NCBI GenBank assembly: GCA_039812125.1
Contig: JBDHZV010000025.1
Location: forward strand, 1 to 31,521
DNA from: Prado023 sp039812125
GTDB lineage: Bacteria > Actinomycetota > Actinomycetes > S36-B12 > CAIYMF01
Direction: 5' to 3'
DNA: 31,521 nt
Made by a program: the position numbers and the translations under genes. Under the pieces are notes generated by a model. The model was not told where the DNA came from and did no database searches. It saw nothing but the letters and a program-made list of their open reading frames with translations. Shown here piece by piece: positions 7,484 through 14,972 of this stretch. How positions within the stretch are numbered: the first letter of the stretch is position 1; each line of letters starts with the position of its first letter.

Positions 7484-7966
7484 TCAGGACTGCAGGACCT
7501 CGTCGAGGATCGCCTCAGCGTTGTCCTCGTTGGTGCGCTCGGCCAGGGCGAGCTCGCTGACCAGGATCTGGCGGGCCTTGCTGAGCATCCGCTTCTCGCC
7601 GGCCGACAGGCCTCGCTCACGCTCGCGGCGCCAGAGGTCGCGCACGACCTCGGCGACCTTGATGACGTCGCCGGAGGCCAGCTTCTCCAGGTTCGCCTTG
7701 TACCGGCGGGACCAGTTGGTCGGCTCCTCGGTGTAGGGCTGGCGCAGGACATCGAAGACGCGATCCAGGCCCTCGGCGTTCACCACGTCACGCACGCCGA
7801 CGAGGTCGACGTTGTCGGCGGGGACCCGGACCGTGAGATCTCCTTGGGCCACCCGCAGGACCAGGTACTCCCGGTCGATGCCTTTGATCGAGCGAACCTC
7901 GATGGACTCGATGAGGGCGGCCCCGTGATGGGGGTACACGACCGTGTCACCAACCTTGAACGTCAT
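7484..7966 (-). CDS. carD: CarD RNA polymerase-binding transcription regulator
   Basis: A global regulator that binds the RNA polymerase beta subunit through its N-terminal Tudor-like domain and the upstream edge of the transcription bubble through its C-terminal helical domain, stabilising open complexes (known for the mycobacterial protein). It has 160 residues, near family length. The N-terminus FKVGDTVVYPHHGAALIESIE, then YLVLRVAQGDLTVRVPADN, is diagnostic, and the C-terminal half is a helical bundle including NWSRRYKANLEKL with the conserved Trp. SD-like AAAGGGG lies 10-16 nt before the ATG. It sits next to ispD/ispF/cysS and divergent lpqE as in M. tuberculosis. A strong hairpin follows. 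Confidence 0.96.
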   Translation of the reverse strand: MTFKVGDTVVYPHHGAALIESIEVRSIKGIDREYLVLRVAQGDLTVRVPADNVDLVGVRDVVNAEGLDRVFDVLRQPYTEEPTNWSRRYKANLEKLASGDVIKVAEVVRDLWRRERERGLSAGEKRMLSKARQILVSELALAERTNEDNAEAILDEVLQS

Positions 7967-7997
7967 TGCGGAGCAGACCCCTTTCGGTTGAGGCCCA

Positions 7998-8003
7998 AGT
8001 CTA
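7998..8003 (-). promoter_or_regulatory. -10 element of the carD promoter
   Basis: Minus-strand TAGACT about 31 nt upstream of the carD ATG would start transcription near 7991 and give a leader of about 25 nt carrying the AAAGGGG ribosome site. No good -35 is seen. In contrast to most starts in this window, carD looks leadered. Confidence 0.5.
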
Positions 8004-8045
8004 ACACGGCCCCGTCTCGGCCTCCCTGTTCGCGACCGAGCAGGA

Positions 8046-8051
8046 TAGGGT
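8046..8051 (+). promoter_or_regulatory. leaderless-type -10 for lpqE
   Basis: TAGGGT, 7-nt spacer GCCCTCC, then GTG 8059 immediately followed by ATG 8062. It is divergent from the carD promoter, with about 42 bp between the two -10 elements. Confidence 0.5.
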
Positions 8052-8058
8052 GCCCTCC

Positions 8059-8565
8059 GTGATGCGCACCCGTGCTGCTGCCGCCGCCCTGAGCATCGTC
8101 GCCGTGCTTCCGGTGGCCGGCTGCTACCAGGGTTTCAACCAGACGGTCAACGACCAGGGTCCCAGTGGCAACGGCACGGACCTGCAGGTCGGTCCGCTGC
8201 TCGTGCAGGACACCACGATCGTCGCCGGCGACGCGGGCCTGCGTGGCGCCCTGCTGATGACCGTGGTCAACACCGGGGAGGCCGACGACGCCCTGGTCGC
8301 GGTGCAGACCGACCCGGCCTCGGTGTCCTCGCTGCGCCAGCCGCTCACCCTGCCCGCCGGTGCTGCCGTGAAGGTGGGAGCCGGGTCGCCCACCACCATC
8401 ACCCTGACCGGCTTGCGGGTACCGGCAGGGTCCTACGCGATGCTGCGGCTGAGCTTCCGGGACGCCGGCAGCCAGGACGTGCAGGTTGCCGTGGTGCCCG
8501 CGTCCGGGTACTACGCCGGCTTCGGCCCCGCGGCCGCCGGCTCGGCCAGCCCGGCCGCCGGGTGA
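8059..8565 (+). CDS. lpqE: LpqE-like lipoprotein
   Basis: Secreted lipoprotein of about 168 residues. The N-terminus is Met-Arg-x-Arg, a hydrophobic core, then the lipobox LPVAGC, so the mature protein starts at the Cys near residue 20 and is diacylated. The mature part looks like a beta-sandwich related to the DUF461/PCu(A)C copper-chaperone fold (LLMTVVNTGEADDALVAV, then GLRVPAGSYAMLRLSFRDAG). The Met/His copper motif of true PCu(A)C is not evident, so metal binding is doubtful. The tail is Ala/Gly/Ser-rich. Its place divergent from carD matches Rv3583c-Rv3584 (lpqE) of M. tuberculosis. GTG 8059 fits a leaderless start; ATG 8062 is the alternative, one codon later. Confidence 0.85.
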   Translation: MMRTRAAAAALSIVAVLPVAGCYQGFNQTVNDQGPSGNGTDLQVGPLLVQDTTIVAGDAGLRGALLMTVVNTGEADDALVAVQTDPASVSSLRQPLTLPAGAAVKVGAGSPTTITLTGLRVPAGSYAMLRLSFRDAGSQDVQVAVVPASGYYAGFGPAAAGSASPAAG

Positions 8566-8665
8566 CCGGACACCCCCGGCACCGGCCCTGAGGGACCCGG
8601 TCGCACCCGCGGACCAGACCGTGGCCCCCCAGGTCCGGCAGTCCCCGGTCACGTCGCCGGTCCCC

Positions 8666-9343
8666 TCACCCCTCGAACTTGTAGCCCAGCCCCCGCACGG
8701 TGAGCAGGTGGACCGGGTGGGCCGGGTCCGGCTCGATCTTCGAGCGCAGCCGCTTCACGTGGACATCGAGGGTCTTGGTGTCGCCCACGTAGTCCGACCC
8801 CCAGATCCGGTCGATCAGCTGGCCCCGCGTCAGGACCCGCCCGGAGTTGCGCACCAGGTACTCCAGCAGGTCGAACTCCTTGAGCGGCAGGCTCACCGAC
8901 GAGCCGTTGACCTGGACCTCATGCCGGTCCGGGTCGATCCGGACGGGCCCCGCGGTCACGACGGCGACGTCCTCGACCTCGTCGATGTTGCGCCGCAGGA
9001 CGGCACGGATCCGGGCCACCAGCTCCCGGCTGGAGAACGGCTTGGTCACGTAGTCGTCGGCGCCGAGCTCGAGGCCGAGGACCTTGTCGAGCTCGGAGTC
9101 CTTCGCCGTCACCATGATGATCGGCACCCGGGAGCGAGCTCGCAGGCTGCGGCACACGTCGGTGCCCGACATGCCGGGAAGCATGAGGTCGAGCAGGACC
9201 AGGTCGGCGGGGCTGCGCTCGAATGCGGTGATCGCCTCGGGCCCGGTGGCAGCGATCGCCACCTCGAAGCCCTCCCGGCGCAGCATGAAGCCCAGCGCGT
9301 CGGAGAACGACTCCTCGTCCTCGACGACCAGGATGCGGGTCAC
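8666..9343 (-). CDS. regX3: phosphate-response regulator RegX3 (OmpR/PhoB family)
   Basis: A two-component response regulator of 225 residues, partner of the adjacent SenX3, controlling the low-phosphate response. The receiver has acidic pocket residues in VVEDEE, phospho-acceptor Asp52 in VLLDLMLPGMSG, the Thr/Ser switch in IIMVTAKD and Lys in DDYVTKPFS. The winged-helix DNA-binding domain (from about residue 128) has LPLKEFDLLEYLVRNSGRVLTRGQL, WGSDYVGDTKTLDVHVKRLRSKIE and TVRGLGYKFE. GTG 9343 gives the canonical N-terminus VTRILVVEDE and overlaps the senX3 stop as GTGA. This is a tight sensor-regulator pair transcribed from the PHO-box region. Confidence 0.95.
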   Translation of the reverse strand: MTRILVVEDEESFSDALGFMLRREGFEVAIAATGPEAITAFERSPADLVLLDLMLPGMSGTDVCRSLRARSRVPIIMVTAKDSELDKVLGLELGADDYVTKPFSSRELVARIRAVLRRNIDEVEDVAVVTAGPVRIDPDRHEVQVNGSSVSLPLKEFDLLEYLVRNSGRVLTRGQLIDRIWGSDYVGDTKTLDVHVKRLRSKIEPDPAHPVHLLTVRGLGYKFEG

Positions 9344-10521
9344 GTTGCCTCCTTGGGCGACGGTGCTGACCGACCCGACGGGTGGCGGCTGGCCGCCTCC
9401 GTCAGCTCGGGAAGCCGGATCGTGAACGTGGAGCCCTCCCCCACGCGGGACCACACGTCGACATGACCGCCGTGGTTGGCGCACACGTGCTTGACGATGG
9501 ACAGTCCCAGGCCGGTCCCGCCGGTGTCGCGGGAGCGCGCTGGGTCGACGCGGTAGAACCGCTCGAAGATGCGGTCGAGCTCCTCGGCCGGGATGCCGAT
9601 CCCCTGGTCGGTCACCGCGATGGTGACCGAGCCCTCCGAGCTGCCCGTGGTGACGGCCACCTTGGTCTGCTCGGGGCTGTAGCTCACCGCGTTGACGATG
9701 AGGTTGCGCACCGCGGTCACCAGCTGGGCGCGCACCCCCATGACCCGCAGCCCCGCGTGGCCGCCGCGCAGGAACTGGATCCCCTTGCCCTGGGCCAGCG
9801 TGCGGGCGTCGTCACAGGCCTCACTGACCAGGGAGTCCACGTCCACGACGTCCATCGGTCGCTGCGGGTCGATGCCCTCGATGCGCGACAGGTCCATCAG
9901 GTCGTTGATGAGGGTGGTGAGCCGATGGGTCTCGATCACCATGCGCGCGGCGAAGTGGGCCACCGCCTCCGGGTCGTCCCGGCCCTGCGTGACGGCCTCG
10001 GCCAGCAGGGACAGCGCGCCGACCGGGGTCTTCAGCTCGTGGGACACGTTGGCCACGAAGTCGCGACGCACGTGGTCGAGGCGCTCGGACTCGGAGATGT
10101 CCTCGACCAGGACCATCACCGCACCCGAGGGCATCGGGGACACACGCACCCGCAGCCGGACCTCGGCCATGCGCCGTCCCGGCCGGCGCACCGACAGGTC
10201 CTCCTGCACGATCTGGTCAGTCGCACGGGCCTGCTCGACGAGTCGTTCCAGCTCGGGGATCCGGATCGCCCGGCGGCGCACGATGCGCATGGCCTCGATC
10301 GCGGGGTGCGCCCACCGCACGACGTCGGCGGCGTCGACCCACAGCGACGGCGTGCGCAGCGCGTGCAGGACACGGTCCAGCTCGGGGTCCAGCGGCTCGG
10401 CCGTGGGCTCGACCCGCGCCCGCGCCAGCGGCCCGGTGGGCGGCGTGGGGGGCGCGACGGGGAACAGCCGCGCTCGGGCGGACGTCACGTCCGTCCGGGT
10501 GGCGCGGGGCTCTGTCATCAC
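9340..10521 (-). CDS. senX3: SenX3-type sensor histidine kinase lacking membrane segments
   Basis: Sensor kinase for RegX3, about 393 residues. After a Pro/Ala/Arg-rich N-terminal ~50 residues comes a PAS-like domain (about 55-145), the dimerisation/phospho-acceptor helix DFVANVSHELKTPVGAL with His near residue 161, N box NLIVNAVSYS, and ATP-lid motifs DQGIGIP, RIFERFYRV and GGTGLGLSIVKH. All catalytic motifs are intact. The usual two SenX3 membrane helices are absent: there is no hydrophobic run before the PAS domain, and no candidate exists in the 170-bp upstream gap, so it should be cytosolic. Two adjacent starts exist, GTG 10521 and ATG 10518. TATCCT lies 6 nt before the GTG, which favours a leaderless start there. 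Confidence 0.93.
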   Translation of the reverse strand: MMTEPRATRTDVTSARARLFPVAPPTPPTGPLARARVEPTAEPLDPELDRVLHALRTPSLWVDAADVVRWAHPAIEAMRIVRRRAIRIPELERLVEQARATDQIVQEDLSVRRPGRRMAEVRLRVRVSPMPSGAVMVLVEDISESERLDHVRRDFVANVSHELKTPVGALSLLAEAVTQGRDDPEAVAHFAARMVIETHRLTTLINDLMDLSRIEGIDPQRPMDVVDVDSLVSEACDDARTLAQGKGIQFLRGGHAGLRVMGVRAQLVTAVRNLIVNAVSYSPEQTKVAVTTGSSEGSVTIAVTDQGIGIPAEELDRIFERFYRVDPARSRDTGGTGLGLSIVKHVCANHGGHVDVWSRVGEGSTFTIRLPELTEAASRHPSGRSAPSPKEAT

Positions 10522-10527
10522 GCCCTC

Positions 10528-10533
10528 AGGATA
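10528..10533 (-). promoter_or_regulatory. leaderless-type -10 for senX3-regX3
   Basis: Minus-strand TATCCT, 6-nt spacer GAGGGC, then GTG 10521 directly followed by ATG 10518. The GAGGG could be read as a ribosome site for the ATG, but it is too close (4 nt), so the leaderless reading is preferred. Confidence 0.5.
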
Positions 10534-10581
10534 TGGGCGCGCCGGAATGCCGTCCCCTGCCGAGCGCGCAGCCAGCCGGGA

Positions 10582-10625
10582 GTTCACGCAACCGCCGGCG
10601 ACTGTTCACCCCTGGATCACCGCCA
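10582..10625 (+). promoter_or_regulatory. PHO box: phased 11-nt direct repeats between senX3 and phoU
   Basis: GTTCACGCAAC (10582-10592), GTTCACCCCTG (10604-10614) and GATCACCGCCA (10615-10625) lie in register at 11-nt steps. The slot 10593-10603 is degenerate. This matches the 11-nt repeat units with core GTTCACC bound by PhoP in Streptomyces, where the site likewise lies between the sensor/regulator operon and phoU. The likely reader here is RegX3, giving autoregulation of senX3-regX3 and control of phoU. Confidence 0.8.
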
Positions 10626-10662
10626 CGCCATCGCGGCACGGTCCCGTGTCCATGCCGCCCCG

Positions 10663-10668
10663 TAGACT
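10663..10668 (+). promoter_or_regulatory. -10 element of the phoU promoter
   Basis: TAGACT lies 38 bp after the last PHO repeat. Transcription would start near 10675, giving an 18-nt leader with the ribosome site GGGAGG (10682-10687) 5 nt before the ATG. No -35 is recognisable, as expected for an activator-dependent promoter. Confidence 0.5.
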
Positions 10669-10692
10669 GGGGCGGCAGATCGGGAGGACCAC

Positions 10693-11376
10693 ATGCGCGC
10701 AGCGTTCCACGAGCAGCTCGACGAGATCAGCGACCTGCTCGCTGAGATGGCCATCGCCGCAGGTGCGGCGATGAACCAGGCGACCCAGGCGCTGCTCAAC
10801 GCCGACCTGCACGCCGCCGAGACCGTCATCTCCGGCGACGACCACCTCGACGAGCTCACCGGGGAGGTGGAGCGGCGCTGCTACGAGGCCGCCGCCCTGC
10901 AGCAGCCGGTCGCCACCGACCTGCGCATCGTGATCGGCTCGCTGCGCATCTCGTCGTCGCTGGAGCGGATGGGCGACCTGGCCGTGCACGTGGCCAAGCA
11001 GGCCCGGATGCGGTACCCGAACTCGAGCATCCCGAACGAGCTCCGGGCCACGTTCGCGCAGATGGGCGCCCTGGCTGAGGCGATCGTGGCCAAGACGGCG
11101 ACGGTCATCAGCACGAAGGACGTCAGCCTCGGGTCGGACATCGCCCGGTACGACGAGGAGATGGACCGGCTGCATCGCGAGCTGTTCACGATGGTCCTCT
11201 CGCCGGCGTGGAGCCACGGGGTCGAGGCCGCGATCGACGCGACCCTGCTGTCGCGCTACTACGAGCGCTATGCCGACCACGCCGTGACCATCGCCCGCCG
11301 GGTGGTGCACGTGGTGACCGGGGAGCCGTACGCCGACACCGCGCTCGAGGACCTCCCGGCCACCTCCCCCAGCTGA
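10693..11376 (+). CDS. phoU: PhoU phosphate-signalling regulator
   Basis: A cytosolic all-helical protein of 227 residues built from two three-helix PhoU repeats. It dampens Pho signalling by linking the phosphate transporter to the sensor kinase and influences phosphate and polyphosphate homeostasis. Signatures are the N-terminal MRAAFHEQLDEISDLL, the metal-site-like segments VERRCYEAAALQQPVATDLR and SSLERMGDLAVHVAKQA in repeat one, and RYYERYADHAVTIARRVV in repeat two (E-R-x-x-D motifs). A good GGGAGG ribosome site precedes the ATG. Divergent senX3-regX3 and the PHO box between them support a direct role with this kinase. No pst transporter genes are in view. Confidence 0.95.
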   Translation: MRAAFHEQLDEISDLLAEMAIAAGAAMNQATQALLNADLHAAETVISGDDHLDELTGEVERRCYEAAALQQPVATDLRIVIGSLRISSSLERMGDLAVHVAKQARMRYPNSSIPNELRATFAQMGALAEAIVAKTATVISTKDVSLGSDIARYDEEMDRLHRELFTMVLSPAWSHGVEAAIDATLLSRYYERYADHAVTIARRVVHVVTGEPYADTALEDLPATSPS

Positions 11377-11415
11377 GGGACGCCCGACGAGTTGCCGACC
11401 CGGGGCTTGGCGGCG

Positions 11416-12714
11416 ATGGTGGGCACCATGTCCGCTGCTGTCCCGCTGCGCAGGGCGCCCCGTCGGGTGGCCATGATCAGTGTGCACACGTCGCCGCTCG
11501 ACCAGCCGGGGACCGGCGACGCCGGCGGGATGAACGTGTACATCGCCGAGGTCGCCCGCCTGCTGGCGCAGCGCGGCACCGAGGTCGAGATCTTCACCCG
11601 TGCCACCTCGGGCGACCAGTCCCCGAGGGTGCCGATGGCTCCCGGCGTGCTCGTGCACAACGTCGTCGCCGGCCCGTTCGAGGGCCTGCCCAAGGAGGAC
11701 CTGCCCGGCCAGCTGTGCGCCATGACCGCAGGGGTGCTGCGCGCCGAGGCCGCCCGGCGGGAGGGCTGGTACGACCTGGTGCACTCCCACTACTGGCTCT
11801 CGGGGCAGGTGGGCTGGCTGGCCAAGGAGCGCTGGGGGGTGCCCCTGGTCCACACCATGCACACGATGGGCCGGGTGAAGAACCGGCTGCTGGCCCCCGG
11901 CGACCGTGCCGAGCCGAGCCTGCGCATCATCGGCGAGCAGCAGGTGGTTGACGCGGCGGACCGCCTGGTGGCCAACACCAGCGCGGAGCGGGACGACCTG
12001 GTGGCCCTCTACGACGCCGATCCCGCCCTGGTCGACGTGGTGCTGCCCGGGGTCGACCTCGACGCGTTCCGGCCGCCGGTCGACCGTGCCGCGGACCGGG
12101 CGGCGCTGGGCATCGGCCCTGACGAGTTGGTGGTGCTGTTCGCCGGCCGGCTGCAGCCGCTCAAGGCGCCCGACGTGGCCATCCGGGCGGTCGGCGAGCT
12201 CGTGCGCCGCGACCCGGCGCTCGGCGGCCGGGTCCGGCTGCTGCTGTGCGGCGGGCCCTCGGGGGCTGCGGTGGGCTACTGCGAGCAGCTGCCCGGGCTG
12301 GCCCGCGCCCTCGGCGTGCGCGCCGACTTCCTGCCCCCCGCAACACGCAGCCGACTGCGCGCCCTGTACGGCGCCGCCGACCTGGTGGTGGTCCCGTCCC
12401 ATTCCGAATCCTTCGGGCTGGTGGCGGTCGAGGCCCAGGCCTGCGGGACCCCGGTGGTGGCCGCCGATGTCGGCGGCCTGCCGATGGCGGTGGCTGACGG
12501 CGTGTCCGGGGTGCTGGTCGACGGGCACGCCCCGCCGGACTGGGCCGCCGCGCTGTCCGGGCTGCTGGGCGATCCCGCCCGGCGGGCACGGCTGGCCGCG
12601 GGGGCCCGCCCCCACGCGGCGACGCTGTCCTGGTCGGCCACCGTCGACTCCCTGCTCGACAGCTACTCCGCGGCCCTGGGCCACCCGCGCGACCGCCTGC
12701 GCCGGGTCGGCTGA
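11416..12714 (+). CDS. mshA: D-inositol-3-phosphate glycosyltransferase (mycothiol synthesis)
   Basis: A GT4-family retaining glycosyltransferase that transfers GlcNAc from UDP-GlcNAc to inositol 3-phosphate, the first step of mycothiol synthesis. Diagnostic segments are VHTSPLDQPGTGDAGGMNVY, VVAGPFEGLPKEDLPGQLC, DLVHSHYWLSGQVGWLA, FAGRLQPLKAPDVAIRA, LLLCGGPSG and the C-terminal donor-site SHSESFGLVAVEAQACGTPVVAADVGG. Length is about 432 residues. Three starts are possible: TTG 11392 (GAGGGA upstream), ATG 11416 and ATG 11428. I chose 11416 with low certainty; the conserved core begins only at VAMISVHTSP. The stop overlaps the next ATG (TGATG). mshD lies 14 kb away in the same window. Confidence 0.93.
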   Translation: MVGTMSAAVPLRRAPRRVAMISVHTSPLDQPGTGDAGGMNVYIAEVARLLAQRGTEVEIFTRATSGDQSPRVPMAPGVLVHNVVAGPFEGLPKEDLPGQLCAMTAGVLRAEAARREGWYDLVHSHYWLSGQVGWLAKERWGVPLVHTMHTMGRVKNRLLAPGDRAEPSLRIIGEQQVVDAADRLVANTSAERDDLVALYDADPALVDVVLPGVDLDAFRPPVDRAADRAALGIGPDELVVLFAGRLQPLKAPDVAIRAVGELVRRDPALGGRVRLLLCGGPSGAAVGYCEQLPGLARALGVRADFLPPATRSRLRALYGAADLVVVPSHSESFGLVAVEAQACGTPVVAADVGGLPMAVADGVSGVLVDGHAPPDWAAALSGLLGDPARRARLAAGARPHAATLSWSATVDSLLDSYSAALGHPRDRLRRVG

Positions 12715-13268
12715 TGGCCGCGCGCGCGTTGTCCGAGCAGGTCGCGGACCTGCTGGCCCGCGCGGGCCTCGACGTCGAGCGGACCGGTCCCGACCGCTTC
12801 GTCGTGGTACTGCCCGGGACCGCGAAGCTGCGCACGGTGGTCAGCCTGAGCATCGGCGCGCAGGCGCTGACCCTCAACGCCTTCGTGTGCCGCCGGCCGG
12901 ACGAGAACGAGGCCGGCGTGCACCGCTGGCTGCTCCAGCGCAACGCCCGGATGTTCGCGATGGCCTTCGCCGTGGACTCGCTCGGCGACATCTACCTCGT
13001 CGGCCGGATCCCGGTGACCGACCTCGGCGAGGCGGATCTCGACCGACTGCTGGGCGCGGTGCTGCAGTACAGCGACGAGGCGTTCCCCGTGCTGCTGCGC
13101 CTCGGTTTCGCCTCGGCGATCCGCCGGGAGCACGCGTGGCGAGTCTCCCGGGGGGAGTCGCTGGCCAATCTCGCGGCGTTCGCCGACCTCACCGAGCAGC
13201 CGGACCCCGGCCCGGCCGGGCCGCGCCCCAGCCAGCGCCCCGGCCCGGTCCCCGAGCCCGGGAGCTGA
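12714..13268 (+). CDS. YbjN-domain protein
   Basis: A 184-residue cytosolic protein of the YbjN/type III chaperone-like fold. A compact alpha/beta part (about 1-145) contains FVVVLPGTAKLRTVVSLSIG, RWLLQRNARMFAMAFAVDSLGDIYLVGRIPV and the helix DLDRLLGAVLQYSDEAFPVLLRLGF. The last 35 residues are Pro/Gly-rich and probably disordered. It sits between mshA and gpmA exactly as Rv0487 does between mshA and gpm1 in M. tuberculosis. Function is unknown; sequence-independent support for a mycothiol role is lacking. The ATG shares one base with the mshA stop, so expression is coupled to mshA. Confidence 0.85.
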   Translation: MAARALSEQVADLLARAGLDVERTGPDRFVVVLPGTAKLRTVVSLSIGAQALTLNAFVCRRPDENEAGVHRWLLQRNARMFAMAFAVDSLGDIYLVGRIPVTDLGEADLDRLLGAVLQYSDEAFPVLLRLGFASAIRREHAWRVSRGESLANLAAFADLTEQPDPGPAGPRPSQRPGPVPEPGS

Positions 13269-13304
13269 CCGCCACCCGGCGAGCCTCCCCTGCGCACCGT
13301 GGGC

Positions 13305-13310
13305 CAAGAT
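13305..13310 (+). promoter_or_regulatory. leaderless-type -10 for gpmA
   Basis: CAAGAT (C instead of T at position 1) is followed by 6 nt (GGCGCC) and the ATG at 13317. No ribosome binding site is present before this ATG, which fits a leaderless transcript. Confidence 0.4.
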
Positions 13311-13316
13311 GGCGCC

Positions 13317-14063
13317 ATGACCTACACCTTGATCCTGCTCCGCCATGGCGAGAGCGAGTGGAACGCGCTGAACCTGTTCACCGGCTGGGTTGACGTCAAC
13401 CTGACCGCCAAGGGCGAGGAGGAGGCCGCCAACGGCGGTCGGATGCTGCTGGACAAGGGCATCCTCCCGGACGTGGCCCACACCTCCCTGCAGAAGCGGG
13501 CCATCCGCACCACCCAGATCGCGCTGGAGAACTGCGAGCGGCACTGGGTCCCGGTGCGCCGCAGCTGGCGGCTCAACGAGCGCCACTACGGCGCCCTGCA
13601 GGGCAAGGACAAGAAGGAGACCCTGCAGAAGTACGGTGAGGAGAAGTTCACCGAGTGGCGCCGCTCGTACGACGTGCCGCCGCCGCCGATCGACCCGGAG
13701 GACCCGTACGCGCAGACCCACGACCCGCGCTACGCCGATCTGGCCCCCGAGATCCGCCCTGCGGCCGAGTGCCTCAAGGACGTCGTCACCCGGATGCTGC
13801 CCTACTGGTACGACGGAATCGTCCCGGACCTGCGCCTGGGCAAGACTGTCCTGGTGGGGGCCCACGGCAACTCGCTGCGCGGTCTGGTCAAGCACCTCGA
13901 GGGGATGAGCGACGAGGCTGTCATCAAGCTGAACATCCCCACGGGCATCCCGCTGGTGTACCGCCTGGGCGAGGACCTGCGCCCCTTGGTCCCCGGTGGC
14001 GAGTACGTCGATCCGGAGGCAGCTGCTGCCGCGGCGGCCGCCGTGGCCAACCAGGGCAAGTAG
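13317..14063 (+). CDS. gpmA: 2,3-bisphosphoglycerate-dependent phosphoglycerate mutase
   Basis: A glycolytic and gluconeogenic enzyme interconverting 3- and 2-phosphoglycerate through a phosphohistidine; 248 residues, the normal dPGM length. The catalytic His lies in LILLRHGESEWNALNLFTGW. Further motifs are SLQKRAIRT, LNERHYGALQGKDK (catalytic Glu), RRSYDVPPPPI and the second His in GAHGNSLRGLVKHLEG. The C-terminus ends in a short Ala run. ATG 13317 is chosen over GTG 13299 because it gives the canonical MTYTLILLRHG start. Clustering with mshA and senX3/regX3 repeats the mycobacterial order. A strong terminator follows 20 bp after the stop. Confidence 0.96.
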   Translation: MTYTLILLRHGESEWNALNLFTGWVDVNLTAKGEEEAANGGRMLLDKGILPDVAHTSLQKRAIRTTQIALENCERHWVPVRRSWRLNERHYGALQGKDKKETLQKYGEEKFTEWRRSYDVPPPPIDPEDPYAQTHDPRYADLAPEIRPAAECLKDVVTRMLPYWYDGIVPDLRLGKTVLVGAHGNSLRGLVKHLEGMSDEAVIKLNIPTGIPLVYRLGEDLRPLVPGGEYVDPEAAAAAAAAVANQGK

Positions 14064-14083
14064 CCAGCCCACGTCCAACTGCC

Positions 14084-14121
14084 AACGAGGGGCCCGGTCA
14101 ACCGACCGGGCCCCTCGTTTT
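14084..14121 (+). terminator. strong intrinsic terminator after gpmA
   Basis: Perfect 16-bp stem (14084-14099 with 14104-14119), loop AACC, and TTTT at 14118-14121. On the minus strand the same hairpin covers the last codons and stop of the convergent methyltransferase gene (stop at 14100-14098). It may serve both genes, although the minus side lacks a T tract. Confidence 0.88.
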
Positions 14122-14961
14122 CGCATCAGGACCCGGCGCAGCGGCCGGCGCCACCGCCGCCCAGGCCAGGGTGAGCTCGCCGCGCCGCCACCGGGCGGGG
14201 CCGTCGAGGGGGCGCCAACCGGCCTCGATCAGCCCGCGCACCGTGGCGACCCACCGCTGCCGCGGACCGAACACTCCGACAGGCGCAGCGCGCTCCCACG
14301 CGCTGTCCAGCGCGGTGAGCAGGTCGTGGACCGGCTCGCCCGCGACGTTGCGGTGGATCAGCGCCTTCGGCAGCCGCTCGGCCACGCGGCTGGGACGCTC
14401 CAGCCGCCCGAGGTCCACCGACAGGGTCAGCGACTCGGGCACGACGCCACCGATCGGATCGGGCGGCCCGATGGCGACCCACGACGCCAGCCGGCCGCGC
14501 TCGTCACAGGTCCCCTCGACCAGCAGCCCTCCCGGGGCGAGTCGGGCAGCCATCGTGGCCCACGCCGGGGGCACCTCGTCCTCGGCATACTGCCGGAGCA
14601 CGTTGCAGGCGCGCACGAGCACGGGCCGACCGGCCACGGGGATCTCGAACCCCCCGTGGGCGAACGTCACCCCCGCGGGCAGCCCGTCGGCGAGCGCGGT
14701 GGCGGCCTCGACCCGTGCGGCGTCGATCTCGACCCCGACGACCCGGATCCCCGGTCGGACCCGGCGGGCCAGCCGGGCGGCGAGCTCGAGGGTGGTCACC
14801 GCCGAGGCCCCGAACCCCAGGTCGACGACGAGCGGGTCGGGGTCGACGGCGAGCCTGGCTCCCAGGCGGTGGACGATCCACTGGTCGAACCGACGCAGCC
14901 GGTCGGGGTTGGTGGTCCCCCGGGTGATCGCCCCGAGCGGGACCGATCGTCGCGAGGCCAT
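14098..14961 (-). CDS. class I SAM-dependent methyltransferase-like protein
   Basis: A 287-residue protein with a Rossmann-type methyltransferase core. The start segment is RRSVPLGAITRGTTNPDRLRR, followed by LVVDLGFGASAVTTLELAARL (motif I, a G-x-G-like loop), VVGVEIDAARVEAA (motif II acidic residue) and a later GGLLVEGTCDERGRLASWVAI. I know this as an uncharacterised actinobacterial methyltransferase family; the substrate is unknown. ATG 14961 fits the family N-terminus. GTG 14976 would overlap the DUF2516 stop as GTGA and adds five residues. The last codons lie inside the gpmA terminator hairpin. In Mycobacterium the DUF2516 neighbourhood is Rv0474-Rv0477. Confidence 0.8.
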   Translation of the reverse strand: MASRRSVPLGAITRGTTNPDRLRRFDQWIVHRLGARLAVDPDPLVVDLGFGASAVTTLELAARLARRVRPGIRVVGVEIDAARVEAATALADGLPAGVTFAHGGFEIPVAGRPVLVRACNVLRQYAEDEVPPAWATMAARLAPGGLLVEGTCDERGRLASWVAIGPPDPIGGVVPESLTLSVDLGRLERPSRVAERLPKALIHRNVAGEPVHDLLTALDSAWERAAPVGVFGPRQRWVATVRGLIEAGWRPLDGPARWRRGELTLAWAAVAPAAAPGPDAKTRGPVG

Positions 14962-14972
14962 CCCGGTGCGAG

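Noticed and set aside
9382..10665. Plus-strand frame of 427 codons opposite senX3
   Set aside because: All SenX3 catalytic motifs read on the minus strand; the plus-strand product is His/Gly/Arg-rich noise and would cover the PHO box.
10606..12684. Long minus-strand open frame (692 codons) across phoU and mshA
   Set aside because: It is antisense to two clearly recognised genes, its product is a low-complexity mix of Gly/Arg/Gln/His/Val, and it has no motif. Such shadow frames are expected at this GC content.
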